DNA of 64,000 nucleotides, from positions 85,066,858-85,130,857 of the forward strand of contig CM067565.1 in the NCBI GenBank assembly GCA_034336665.1, read 5' to 3'. The position numbers and the translations under genes are program-made. The DNA comes from Luscinia megarhynchos. Its lineage: Eukaryota; Chordata; Aves; Passeriformes; Turdidae. Positions 38,356 to 64,000 of this stretch are shown one piece after another (position 1 is the stretch's first letter; every line of letters begins with the position of its first letter). The notes beneath the pieces were generated by a model. The model ran no database searches. It saw only the letters and a program-made list of their open reading frames with translations, and had not been told where the DNA came from.

Positions 38356-40720
38356 AGCTGCTTGAGCGTGTGTTGCCATATCTCCTACTCTTCAGTGAGC
38401 TTCCCTTGCAACATGACTGGTAAATTTTCAGCAGAAGGTAGTTTTTTTTAGGGGAGTATTTCTTACATGGTCTTCAATTAACATCCAACATCAGCACTGC
38501 TGAAAGAAAATGGATTCCACCTACTGAGCGGCAGGTATAATGGGGCTTCTTAAACAGCACAATTTGGGAATAACCCAACTCTTTAATTAATGCTCTTTTT
38601 TATGCCAAACCCAAGCTGCTCAGGCAGTTTTAGTCTTTTCCCATGTCTGGGAGGCAGTACAGTGTTTAAAGAGTTCAGTAAAGCTACATGATGATTTTTA
38701 GTGACACCTGTGTCTTGAGGCTGGTTGTGGGGGATCACTGTCTGACATGAGTCAGGCATCTTGTTCAAGCTTCCTAACCAGTTTGTTGACAAAAAAATAC
38801 CACTGTTTTGGAAGAAATCTGACACCTTTTTGCTCTATTTCTTTAACAGATTAGTTTGCTTTTCTTCAGCTTCTGTGCAAAGGGAGTCTGCCACGCTAAA
38901 ACTGAGCTCCTGTTTGAAATAACTAGCATATACCTATGAAGTTGTCATGAAAGAGTTCAGGCTTTTTGTTTGCTCTTTAATTATTCCTAATTAAACATCA
39001 GAGGATCATTTGATATAGTTGAAAGCTAAAATGATTTTTCTGCACAGAATTCTTCAGATCTATCAGCTCTCAGTTATTTTCCTGCCAAGGTACGGCTAAT
39101 GAGGGCTCAGGTTTGTTTGCTATGAAGGTGGAATACAAAAACACTTTCAACACTTTCTGGTAACTCTGGGTGGTTGTAGGCTCTGGGTAATTGTCACACC
39201 CACATGCTGTGGTGGTAGCAGCCATCAGACTGGTGCTGAAACCCACCATGGATTCTGCCCCAGTCTTTCCATATTTATTTCCACAGCCAGGCTCCAGCTT
39301 ATATGGAGCATGCCACTATGCGATAGGTGTTTTTATCCCAGGAGTGGGAAAGAGCAGGAGGTGAAAAGCCTTTTGTGCCTTTTCACCAGTGGTGTTCCTC
39401 CTTTCCCCAAGGAATTGCTGGAGGTTAATTCGGCAGAGACCATACAGAGTAGTGTTGGCTCCTGCTGTGCAATTGTAAATCTGTCTTCTGACATCTTCAT
39501 CCCTTCTCTATTCAGGAGGGTTAGTAACTGGTACCACTAAATTCCCTAAAGCCACACTGATGTTCTTGGTGATCTGTGCAGGACTTAAAGCTTCTATTGT
39601 AGCCTGGGGTGTATTGTAGCAGGTGTGTGTTTCTATGTTTGACTTACAGCTTTAGGAGGAAATGGATTGTGTGCATTTTGTCTGTAGATACTTTGTGCTT
39701 TGAATGGAACCATAGTCAGATATAAATCATGGCACTGTGCTGCTTGTGCTCTCATCATGCTACAGGCTAAAAAGAGAAACTTGTTCCCTCTCCATTTCCA
39801 TGCCCCTTTATAGACATATCCACGTTCTTTGAGAGAACTCTGAACCAGATTTGGACCTTACATACTCATTCTGAGCAGGTCTAGTGACGCTCACAGTAAA
39901 CTTGGTGGAATGCTCTGTTATCCTCTAACTCTGCCATGTACTTGCCACTTGTTCAGCATGTGATCTGGGCAGCTCCTCAGGCGTGTAGAGCACCAGAAAC
40001 CAGTCTTGCTTGTATGTGATGTTAGAGGGAAAAAAATAAGCCCAACCTCGGAATGAAAAAATTAAAGTCAGGATTGTTTAGATTGTGCTTTCAAATTTAT
40101 CAGAGATGTTGGAGGGTAGAGAGTGTTGCCTTTTGTGGTGCTGCCCCATAATTGAGTGTATTCCCTTTTAAGTCTCTTGATGCATCTCTCTGTGTTCCCA
40201 ATGATTCATGACAGAAAGCTCTGAGGAGCGCTGGTGGGTTTGTATTGGAGCCTGGGATGGCTCTGTAATGAATCTCCAAGCAGGAATTTCCATTCCTCAC
40301 CTCTAGCTTCTACCTCATGCCATGGGTTATCTGTATGTGCGTGGTTGATGGTTTAGATGGGCCAAGGAGCCAGGAAACTCCCAGACCCCAGGCAGGTCCT
40401 AGACGTGCTGTACACAGGCATGGAGGAATGGATGACTCCATGTGGGAGAGTGCTCAGCACAGCACAAATTCCCTGCTGCCTGCAGACAGGCGTTTGCTCA
40501 CTGGACCGTCTTAAGCCCCCGCTTTGGAACATGGAGAGTTTATTTGTGACCCTACCAAAGCAGTTAATGAGATTTTCTTTCATTTAGGCATGCTCACCAA
40601 GTGGAAGGCACTGTGACTCCCTTACAGGAACATACTGCCTGAGCTCCTGTAAATCACAGGGGATGTTGTACTGAGATGGCTTTCTGCCTTTAGGGTTTAG
40701 CAGAAAAATTCTGTAATGCC

Positions 40721-40741
40721 TTTTTTTTTTTTTTTTTTTTT
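40721..40741. repeat. 21-base T homopolymer
   Basis: An uninterrupted T21 on the plus strand. Unlike the longer run near 20.2 kb, there is no AATAAA at poly(A)-signal distance on the minus strand. Confidence 0.95.
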
Positions 40742-43700
40742 GCTATTACTTGCAAACAGGAAATGAATAAGCAAAGAAGGACCATTATAACTGTGGTTTC
40801 AGAAGCTGTTCAGTTTGAAACAAAGGGATTTCTTCACATTCAACCTCATTAGTTTGATTAGTGGGCTTGTAAAATGAAGCATGAAAATGAAACATGACAT
40901 AGATGTGAACTGATTGTACTAAAATCTACACAAACTGCTGCTTGGAAATAAAAGGATGACAGACATCTTCTCTGAGCTGTTTAAAAAGTTAAGTTTTCAA
41001 AGTAGCTCATTTTTTTAGAGCATGTAAATTACATTTCTGTAGGTCTTAACAGGAGACACTAAGAAGCTGAAAAATCCAAATGAGCATGTCAGGTGATTTT
41101 TTGGTTAGTTGTGTTTTTTTTTAATAGAGCAGAGAAACATGAAGATGTAATAAGTTATCAGTAGAAACATATGTTGGACAGGAACATCTTATAACTGTGT
41201 GGAAATTGTTGATGGGCTACTAGTTGTTGCCATTTAAAATCTGAGAGAATACTCAGCATTATTTTCAGAAAGGCCTCTTTGTATCCTGCTGACTTCTGCC
41301 TTCAAATACACTCTGTCCTGTTGTCTTAGTTATTATATGCTACCTGTTTGCTTGGATCTTCATGGGAGATCCTGAAAGGGGGTGATTTTACTCTTTCAAC
41401 ATTAGTTCAGTTACTGACACTGTGTGAAACAGTCTCCTGTTTCTAGCGTTGCTGTACAGCTATAGCATATTGCCTTGAAAACTGGGGTTTGAATGCCTGG
41501 TTTTCTTAATAGAGATTAATCCCACAAGCCCATACCTCTTTGGGTATGAACTGATTTATTTCTGTGTGCATTGTGTACTGTCAAAACTAGGTCTATCCAA
41601 CTGCAATTATGTGACTGTCTGACTGTCCATGTCCTTTTTCTTCTGTAGCTCACTTAAAATCCAAAAACAAGGAAAAAAATAATCAAGTAATTTGAATGTA
41701 TGTTTTGGTGGATTTCGAAGAAATATTTTGAAATACTGCTTTTAAAGATTAGTCACACTAGTACAGTTAAGATTCCGGAACTGCTTTTGTAATTGTGGAG
41801 TCTGCATTTCCAGTAAGAACATTTGGAAAAAGATTTCTAAATGCTGTTGGACATTGTGGAAAAGTGAGTTGGAGGTGTTCTTTCTGGAGAAGAATTTGGC
41901 ATCTTGGTAGTGAGGAAAGGAAGGGTATGGCTGCAGGGTTCTGGCATATTGGAGAGGTGTGTGATCACTGTGAACTATTGTGAGTGTGCTTGGGTGACCC
42001 CATCATGCTGATTTCAGCCCTGGCAAGTTGCTGCCACTATGGTTTGGCTCATTGGAAAGGGCAGGGTATTGGTGTAGGAGGTGTGCCCTTTGGGCAGTGA
42101 AGCTTGGGGGTTTAGTGTGAAAGCAGAATGCATGGAGTTTGGAAATCTTCCTGGGGCAATTTCCTGTTAGGCAACTTTTGCCATGAATGATGTTGTAAAG
42201 CACAGCCACAAAGTATTTCCATGAACCATGGAAGAAATGCATTGCCAGGCTTATTTACCCCCTAGCTCCATATATTAGTGAATTGTGCATTACCTACTTT
42301 AAACCTAAGTAATGGGTGTTGTAGAGGTGACCTGTGTTGCAGACAGCACATGAAACGTGCAGCTGCTTTCAGCCACTGTGCTTCTGGCCCATGACTCAAA
42401 AAGCAGCAGAGTCTGCTGGGCACAGCCAGTGCCTGTCCTGCAGAGTGCTGGGTGCTCCCATGCCAGGATCAGGAGTGCCTGTGGAGACCATGAGCTCCTG
42501 CCACAGCCTGCAGAAGATCCATTTTTCAGGGTCTTGTGGCACCTTAGCAACCACTTTGTACCACAGTTTTTGTAGGCATATGGGATTTATTTCCTAGGCA
42601 TGAGTCAGGACACGATTTTGCCTATAAGAATCAAAATACTCTTTGAGATGTTTCCATGGGAAGGGGGGATTGACTATATGGGAAAAAGGGAAGGGAGGAA
42701 GAAGGAGGATCACTTATTTGAGCAGGTTTTGGGATAAGTGTTTTGAGTATGGCTGTTGTGGCAGTCTGCCATCCAGAGGCACCTGTTGTGGCTCTTGAGT
42801 GCTGGGCATGGGCACTTTTCAGTCTGTTTATTATTTTCAGCATAGGTTTGTGGAATTTGTGTAATTTAGCTAAGTGTGTGTGTTTCTAATACAAACCTCA
42901 GTGCAAACAAACCCTGCCCAGCAGGGACTGTTGCAGAAAGAAGAGTGAAAGTACTGTTGACTTGAATATTCCCTGTTCCCTGTATTTCCAATGAGTTCCA
43001 CATATTTCATTGATTCCTGGTTCCTCTTCTGGTTAATTAGACAAGTATTTTAGTGACTTTAAGATTATTTCTTCTTTGCTTTGAATGGGGGAAGAGAATG
43101 TTTAAGGGGGGAGTTTGAAGAAGTCCATCTAAAATTGAAAGTAGAAGTCAAATTGTTTATTAGGTATATTAAGATACAATTGATGGTTAAAATAGGCAGG
43201 TTTATATCCACTTTTCAGAGTGCTTGGGTGGCTGTTTACTGTGGATCTGGGGAAGGTAAAATGGGGTGCTGGATAAAAGCAAACCCACCATGGAGTTGTT
43301 CAAGGTGTTGCCTGTCACTAAATAATCTCTTCTGCAGAAGAGAGGTTTTAAGAGAGAAGAGGGAAGTTCACCAAGAATTATTCAGTATTGGTGTCACTTT
43401 TTGAGATTTCTGTGGTGATCAGAATGGCTCTGAAATAGACCATACTGTGCACTCCACAAACCGACTAAAGATTAAAATGGAAGTTGTGAACAACAACCTG
43501 TGTTAGAAGGTGTAAATATGTTAAGAAATAGCATCTCTGTAGTTCAGCAAGGCACTGGAAAGCTCATGATGATGTTTGCAGCTGAAATGAAAATAAAAAA
43601 GAGCAACCTGTTTTCCTGGTAAACTTCCACTGGTTTGATTTCTGTGAACTCCAGTGTGCTCTGGGGGCTGCAGTTAAGGACAGCACTATCTGTGTTAACA

Positions 43701-46107
43701 GTAAAGCGACAGACACAATTAGTATTGCCTGCTCTTCCAGGAAAAAAGCCAATGGATGTCATGCGACGGATCTAAAAATGGATGGTGACGACACCCATTT
43801 TATGCTTCGTTTGATCCAGTGTAGTACTGTTGTGGTGCTGCTCTGTGGAGGAGGGGCTGAACTAAAATAATATGTATTTGTATTGATCATAAGGCTCATC
43901 ATATGAGGCAACTTTTGCGGCTTGCCACTTAGAAGTTCACATAACTTCTGCAACAAAATAATGTCAGGGAGCTGTGTGCTTTGGTCTGGGGGTTTGACAG
44001 TTGTGGGTTTTTTGTATTTGTGCTTTCTCCTTCTATCTCAAATTTGGTGTTTACCAGCATCTTGAGAAAAAGGAAGACTTTCAGGCTGCTGGCTTTGTTT
44101 GATGTTCTTTTCCCACTAGAGAACATAAAATATAATTCAGTTGCATAAACAGTTGTAACTGGGGAAATGCATTCCTGCCAATGTCTTTAAAAAAAGCTTT
44201 GATTTGGAAAATTCTGCTGAGTTGGCGTTGTAATCACTTTCTTGTCATTTTCTCCAGGGGACGTACAAGTGGGTTTTATAGACAGAGAGAGTTCCCCATG
44301 GATCACTTTCCTCTGGGGCACCCCAGGTTTCTCCAAATTCTGGGCAGCCAGACTCTGGCATGAGTGTATAAGGATTGCTCAGGGCTGAAAATATTGATGG
44401 ATAAATTTGACTTGAAAATCACACCCTTTGTGAGCTTGTTGGTGTCTGTCAAGTGCATAGCAGCATTTGGCAGCAGTCTAACAAGCATGTGCACCTCTCT
44501 CTGTCTCTGGCTTAATTCTTGTCCTGAACAAGCAAGTACTGGTATAGGAAGACGGTTTGTGGAGCCACAAATATGGATTCTCTTCCCACTGTTAGTGTTA
44601 ATTCTGTGGTGCTGATAAGACTAAAAGAGCAAACCCATCCTGCTCTTCTTATGGCTGGGAAATTGTTCTGGCTTTGCAGATCAGAGTTCAACCATCTGGG
44701 GAACTTGCTCAACTCTACTCTCGTTTCCAAAACTGCGGCATAAATTACAGCGCGCATCTGAAATTTGTTGGGATTTTTCTTGAAGCACCCTGTCAAGGGG
44801 CTGGTAAAAGAGACACTATATTTTCTGTGAGCCAGAAGAGCCTTTTTCATTCATACCCCACCACTGCTTGCTTGAATAGCAAATGGAAACAGGCTGAGAA
44901 AAATGTCTGAAATGACTTGGGGGTGGTATTGCAGCTCTTGGGAGGGTGCACTAACTTCTTGTGAGAAGGAGCATTTAATCGGCTTTCATGTCAGGGAAAA
45001 GATCGTGATCTGTTATGCCCAGTGGTTAGAGTGGTAATGGGGTTTGGACATTTTTAACATGGGCTCAAAAAAAGAACGGGAGAAGCTGAGGTTTGGGTGA
45101 AAATGGCTGGGAGTCTGGCTGACCACCGTATCAAACAGGCAGCCAAGGCAAGAACATGATGAGAAAGAAGCCACACTGCAAGTCCCAAAATTCTTGCTGA
45201 AAACTGCTGCCTACAATGAAGGTTGTGTAGACATGGGACAGGTTGGAGCAGGTTTGTTCAAGAGAGGAAGGTGAACTGGGCAGGGGGAAGGCACCATGAG
45301 GCAGATCAGAATGATGAAACCATAGATCTATGCATGGGCTGGGGCTAGTGGAAGGAATGGCATTGGGGTTAGAGGAAAGGACAGGAGTCAAGACTAAGCA
45401 ATTGTTTGGAGTTGCTTGCTGCAGCTAAGAAACATGTTTAGCTGTTGAGAGACTAGAGGACATTTGATGTATGAAAAAGCCATCAAGATGGTAGTGCTGT
45501 GCCGCTGTGGTTTATCTAGGACCTTTGGTCCTGGAGCTGTGCACTGGAGGAGGACAACAATAAGCCTGGAGGAGGCAATGTTTCAGGTAGTTTTCTTCTG
45601 GTTTGCCTTTGCCAGTGCTTTGGGGAAGACAGTTTCAGTCCTTAGAGCTAGTGCTAGTCCTTCAGAATCAACAGCCAAACCCCAAATATTACAATGTGTC
45701 TGGTGTGACAAAGTCGCTCTGGTTTCTGGTGCTAGTGCCTTTGAGGATCTAGCTTGCCAGTTTTGTTTGTAATTCCAAGACCTAAGCACAGACTTTTCAA
45801 GTGAGGAGTTTGGGAGATGGGTTTTTTTTTCAGATACTGCCCAAGTTGTGACACAGCTGCTGCTGCCGCCTCCAGCATGTCAAGGGCTGGTGTTGGTTGG
45901 CCTGCAGGTAGTCTTTGCAAGCCAGGCTCATGAATATGCTGCTGTTCCCTAATGAGACATCCTAACCACATTCCTAACTGGGAGGCATGACTGAACAGAA
46001 TTAAGTAAGTCCTTGATTACAGGAATTTAGGACTTCGTCAAGGAAAATGTTCCACGTGAAGCCTGTGGCACATAACAAGCTTCCAAAACTTCAGGCTGGC
46101 TTTCAGA

Positions 46108-46130
46108 CAAACAACAACAACAACAACAAA
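46108..46130. repeat. CAA trinucleotide microsatellite
   Basis: About six to seven consecutive CAA units with a slightly imperfect left end. Likely length-variable between individuals. Confidence 0.9.
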
Positions 46131-48514
46131 ACAGTAGCTAAGGTGTTTAATCACTTTTTAAAAATTTTTATTTATTCAAATGCATTTTTAACGTGAACAC
46201 CCAAAACTGGGGTATGTCCCAGTTACTGGAGCCTTCTGATGGTGCTTTTGTTGTATCAGTTAACTAAGAAACATCAATGAATTAAGCTTGGAGCAGCAAG
46301 AATCCACGCCTGCCTCCCCCACAGGCAAGGGTGGGCTCAGACACAGCCCCAGGAAAACAAAAGGCAGCCTTTGGGCTGTGTGTTGGTTTGTGCTAAGGGA
46401 GCAGGACCAGTCTCTGTGACAGACCTTGTCCCAATAAGATATTGTTAAGGACTTGCCTTTTTCTTAGAAATTATTTCTTTCACCCTTGGGAAGCCTATAA
46501 TTAGGAGCTGGAGAGGAAAGAAAAATTAAGCTGTTTATTTAGATGTTGAGGAATATTTTCAGTTCTCCACTGTAGCACTTAAAAAAATAAAAAATATACA
46601 GACACACATGTATGTGGCATGTCTGTGAATAGCTTTATAAAGCTCCTTAGGTAGAAGTAACAGATGAAACCTTTACCACCCAGAACTGGAGCATCTGTGT
46701 GTTAGTTTTCTGTGTGCTCTGCCTGCTGCTCCAAGTGAGTGTGATGAATCACGTAGTGTCTGCAGATCTCAGTATGGCTTAGGAGCCTGCGTTTCCAGTG
46801 AAAAGACAGTTGGACTTTGTTATCCAAGTTTTCTGGGCTTCCTTGTATTTTTATTACTAATCCCATGTTGAGAATTCCCTATTTTGTTTTGTTATAAGCA
46901 TTTCTTTGAAAAACGTCATGAGTCTTACCTGAGTGAATCCTGTGTTCTAGGAAAAATGGTTGCTTGATCATTTTAAAAAGATGATAGAATTGATAATCAG
47001 CCAGAGACTGAGACCAGCCCAAGTCATGAGAGCTTGGCAAAACAGGCCAATTTTTCAGCAGAATGTAATGAGTACTGAACAACATTGTTGGGATCAGTGC
47101 TGTGCTGTTTGAGATACAAAGTCTGATGCCAGGAAATGGTGCTTTTAGGCAGTGAAAGATGATGTACGCTGAATTTTAAGCACTTCTGCTGGCCTACTGC
47201 AGAGAAAAAAAAATAAATTTCAAAGCCACCATAAATCCCTGTTCAGCAGAATAAAACTCAGCTATTAATTCATAGGTTGCATTGTGTTTCTGACCAGGGT
47301 TTGGGTCTTTGGGGTATGTAAATTGTACTGTCAGAGTTTAGCTGTCCAGGATGTTCATATATGTAAGGAAAAAAACCCATTAGAACTCACCAACATGAAA
47401 AGTGTTTAGCTATAGAGGGAGAAAGAAAAAAAGGCAGCTCAAGGCACTAACCACTATGTTCCTTCAGCTATTTGAACATGGGAATGGTGAATGCAGGGCC
47501 CTCTTAAGTATGAAAATGTGAGCAATCAGCTGTTTGGACACCTCAAAAAATAATGCCTGACAGCACTAATTTATATTAACAGTTAGCTATTACACTCTTC
47601 AAAAAATAGAAGTTGATCTTAACAGTTGATCTTAAATCTATTTCAGAGATTGTTTTTTGGTTTTTTCCAATAGTCAGGTTGGATTAGGATCTGCTATGCT
47701 GAGTTAGTCCTGCGGACACTTGGACAAAGACTAAGGAGATACTTTAAAAGGGAGAGTTTTGTATAGGTAATGTTCATTACAGCAGATTTAGAAGAAAGGA
47801 TTTGGTTTCTTCTACTACTGAGTGTCCAGTTCAAGAAAGGAGGTACAATAGCCCACTTTTGCAGGCTCTTCACAAGGTTTGCTGCTGCTTGAGCAGCTCA
47901 CTGGTGCCTGTGTAGGCACTGCATGTTTCAAAGGCAGTTATCAGAAGGATCAAGCATTAACAACTTCCACACAGTGCTGAAGTTTAGGTGCATGTTTGGA
48001 AATTAAATTTTTAATGTGTCTGTCCTCCTACTATGTGATTGGTGTAATTACACAGGCAAAACCTGTATAAAAATTTTCTATATGGAAAAGGATTGATCTG
48101 TTTAACAGCAGCATTTGGGTTAATGACTACTGTCAGGGTGAAGCAGGTGCTTGGAAGGATTCGAAGGAGAAAAGCCATTAGCCAGGGGCTTGCAAAGACT
48201 GCTAGAATATGGTGGCTTCTGTTTCTCCACCAAAACTCAGGTTGGACCTGTAGCAATTCAGCCTCTAAACTGTGATTTGGTGGACTTAAGCCACCCTCAG
48301 CTCCTCAGGTAGAAACAGAGTTTTGAAATGGAAGCAGCAGTTTGATCCAGAAGACAAGTTCCAGAAGGGCGGTGGTCTGCAGGGCATTAATTCTTCGTTT
48401 GAGGAAAGACAGGTAAACTCTACAAAGCTGATACATATAAAGTTGATAGTATGGACCTGTGGCAGGCTCCTTCCCAGCTCTCAAACGTGGGTAACATTTG
48501 ATTGTTCTTTCAGT

Positions 48515-50711
48515 CTTCAAAGATGAATGCAAACCTTTATTTTCTATAAATAATTTAATAAATACTTTTGTTTTACAATGATACAACAAATAACAAATTC
48601 ATAGCAAACGAGTCACAAAGAATTTAGGATCAGTATACTTTAATAAGGTATCAGTGTCAAAATACATTTCCTTATCAAGTTAAAGTTCCCATACAGTTAT
48701 AATATTGTCAATAAGAATTCAGCAATATAGATTATGAAATAATTATGATAAAAAGTATGATTAATATTAAGACATGGAATATTTTTTCAGAGTGTTTTAG
48801 TAAACTGTTAGGGTATAACATTTTTAATGCTGAAACTACACAAATAAGAAACAGAAGAGCAGTATTCAAGTGTCTTTAATCCTTTAAGCCTTAAGTCTGT
48901 GCCACTGCAAATTTGTCAAATCTGGATCGCGAATTTCCATCAGCTGTTCATGTTTACAATAAATTTTTTCACACAGTAGTAACTTCACTTTACGAGTAGA
49001 CTATTTTTGGTAATAAATTCTTGAAAGATTGCCTACAAGAGGGAATTTTTTTTTTTTTTACATCATGTACCCATAACAAAAGGTCTTCAGCTTTTCTAGT
49101 GTGGTTAAGACTTGCTTAACACAGTGAAGTGCTCTATGAACCCAAGGCTCTCTCTACGCGAGTGTCAGTGCATGATATAAAGCAATTTTATACACCAGGC
49201 TTCAGCAGAGTCAGAAATCTCAAAAATGTATTTTTGTTCCAAGTTTCTGGACCAGATTTTTACCTTTAGTACTTTGCCACTGTTTCATTTTCTTAAATGA
49301 ATCTACAGTGATTTATACCAGTGGAGGAAACAAGATAGATCCCAACACAGATCTAAGTCTGTATGTATTTTCAAGTCAGAACTGCTCATCTGCCTTTTAT
49401 TCTAATATTTTTTGCAGTTTGGAGATGTAATTTAAACTTTCAAAACCCTTTGAAAGCATTCAAAGCCCTATTTTTCAAATATGTGCATGACAATTAATGA
49501 TAGTTGGAATGGAGCTCTGAAAATGTCTGGCTGCCTTTTAATGACTTTTTAGCTACTGATTAATGTAAGGCAAGTAAAAATGAGAGACCTCCCTGCTGGC
49601 TATTCATCTCACTATGCAATTCCTAATTCTTTTTGTCTAATTATAACTGAATTAGCTTAATACAGTGGGAAATAATATTTTGAGATTTGTGGATTCAATA
49701 TGGCAATTATATTGCTAGCTAGCATATAAAATGAAAAAGGGTGACATCAACCAGAGGCTGATGCTCCAATTCCTGAAATATCAACATCATAACAAATAGT
49801 ACAAGTTTCTAGCAGAAACAGCTCTTAAAGTAGTTGTGTCAGAGATATATGGAAAAGTACCAAGAGATGATGAACAACTGACCCAGAGAGAGATAATAAT
49901 TAAAAAGAATCTGTTTTGTGTAAAAAATAAAGGCAACAACAAAGAACAAAACAAGAAACCTCAACACAAATGAAAACACAGGCCTAAATCCTCCACTGGG
50001 GTAAATCTGTAGGACTCCCTTGGCTGTAGAGTAAGATTAAGGCAGCTGAGAATGTGGTTTGCTTCTGAGGAAAAAAGCTTAAAACGTGCAACTTTCACAG
50101 ATACCCACAAACATTGCATTTCACCATTCACATTTCTTTCAACGAAGTGTATAAAAAGGAAGGAAAGGGATGGGAGGCAGAAGGCTGGGATTTTTCCTTA
50201 GTATGCTTTTCCAAAAGTTATTAAAGTTACAATAAAATAAATGCTGAAAAATATAAAGACTCAAAGGATTTTAATTTGGCAGATCAACAAAAAACTGTGG
50301 TTGGAGATCAAATTTTTTTCATTCATCTTTGGCAATAAAAATATATCTTTGCAGTACTGCAGCCAAAGTATCACATGATGAGGCATTTATACCACAGCTT
50401 TTTATTAGCATGAAATTTGAAAAAAAAAAAATTCAGAATATAAATTACAGGTAACGAGATAAGGGGAGGGTAATCAAACTCTCTAAACACCACTTTAATT
50501 GCAATAGAGAAAATACAGTAGATGTATTTCTTTAATATGAATAATAAAGTGAGTAACTTCAAAAGGCCACTATTTGGTAACGTGGACAGGTTCGATATCT
50601 ACGTAAAATCCTGTAAAAGTGTACTGGTATTAGAAATTGTCTACTTGCAAAAATATGTGTAAAAACTGAAGGTGTTTCGGACAGTGCAGGCCAGGGCAGC
50701 TGCGGGCTGGC
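48515..50711 (-). other. EPAS1: EPAS1 3' UTR
   Basis: About 2.2 kb of AT-rich sequence follows the stop codon. It has no sustained open frame and ends near a canonical AATAAA on the minus strand. The length is close to the long 3' UTR of mammalian EPAS1. It contains several ATTTA pentamers on the transcript strand and homopolymer runs (for example near 49,047-49,060 and 50,419-50,430). Possible earlier AATAAA signals on the transcript strand, near 50,400 and 49,397, could give shorter 3' ends. The left boundary is inferred from the signal, so it is uncertain by tens of bases. Confidence 0.75.
48536..48541 (-). terminator. Candidate distal EPAS1 poly(A) signal
   Basis: TTTATT on the plus strand is AATAAA on the transcript strand, about 2.17 kb past the stop. 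Cleavage would be expected 10-30 nt further on, near 48,505-48,526. It was chosen because it is the last strong hexamer before the sequence changes character. Other AATAAA copies exist upstream in the UTR. Confidence 0.55.

Positions 50712-64000
<13,289 letters not shown>

Larger units (their letters stand above)
38356..48514. other. Downstream flank of EPAS1, no gene recognised
   Basis: Noncoding sequence between the GC-rich patch and the EPAS1 3' end. It holds a 21-base T run (40,721-40,741), a CAA microsatellite (46,108-46,130) and a CACGTGA E-box near 46,053. Small open frames such as 43,544-43,762 (minus) show no known domain. Confidence 0.65.

Noticed and set aside
1..48500. Search for genes that neighbour EPAS1 in mammals (TMEM247, ATP6V1E2, RHOQ).
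   Set aside because: No frame or exon resembling these proteins was recognised; they probably lie further left or are absent at this locus in birds.

Overview
This is vertebrate nuclear DNA, and almost certainly avian. The one protein-coding gene I can recognise is EPAS1 (HIF-2 alpha), on the minus strand at the right end. An avian-type CR1 LINE 3' fragment lies in one of its introns. A decayed tRNA-Ile-derived SINE with a CR1-like tail lies near 30 kb; this matches the TguSINE1 type reported from passerine birds, so a songbird or other passerine is the best guess.

Layout. Positions 1-11,600 are AT-rich noncoding DNA with no recognisable gene. At 11,680-12,085 there is a sharp CpG island with Sp1-type GC boxes, a G-quadruplex motif and a strong plus-strand 5' splice site; it looks like an orphan promoter and first exon, possibly of a lncRNA. 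From 12,085 to about 48,520 the sequence is intergenic or intronic, with scattered simple repeats, the SINE (29,933-30,060), a GC-rich patch (37,780-38,110) and several stretches that read like regulatory DNA. From about 48,520 to the right edge lies the 3' portion of EPAS1: a long 3' UTR, then ten coding exons (50,712-63,062). These match the C-terminal ten exons of the usual 16-exon gene. The earlier exons (bHLH, PAS-A and the start of PAS-B) lie beyond the right edge.

EPAS1 quality. All ten exons have GT-AG boundaries and compatible phases. Together they give an uninterrupted 607-residue reading frame to the stop, about what is expected for a protein near the human length of 870. Both LxxLAP prolyl-hydroxylation motifs and the FIH-target asparagine region are intact, so the gene looks functional and oxygen-regulated. 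Its most distinctive feature is a Gln/His-rich tract in exon 15.

How the parts relate. EPAS1 is transcribed leftward and the putative CpG-island transcript rightward, so they converge across about 36 kb. The noncoding interval is therefore mainly the EPAS1 3' flank. I find no sign of a bacterial-type system, CRISPR array or operon. Most short open frames in the window look like chance ORFs in noncoding DNA.
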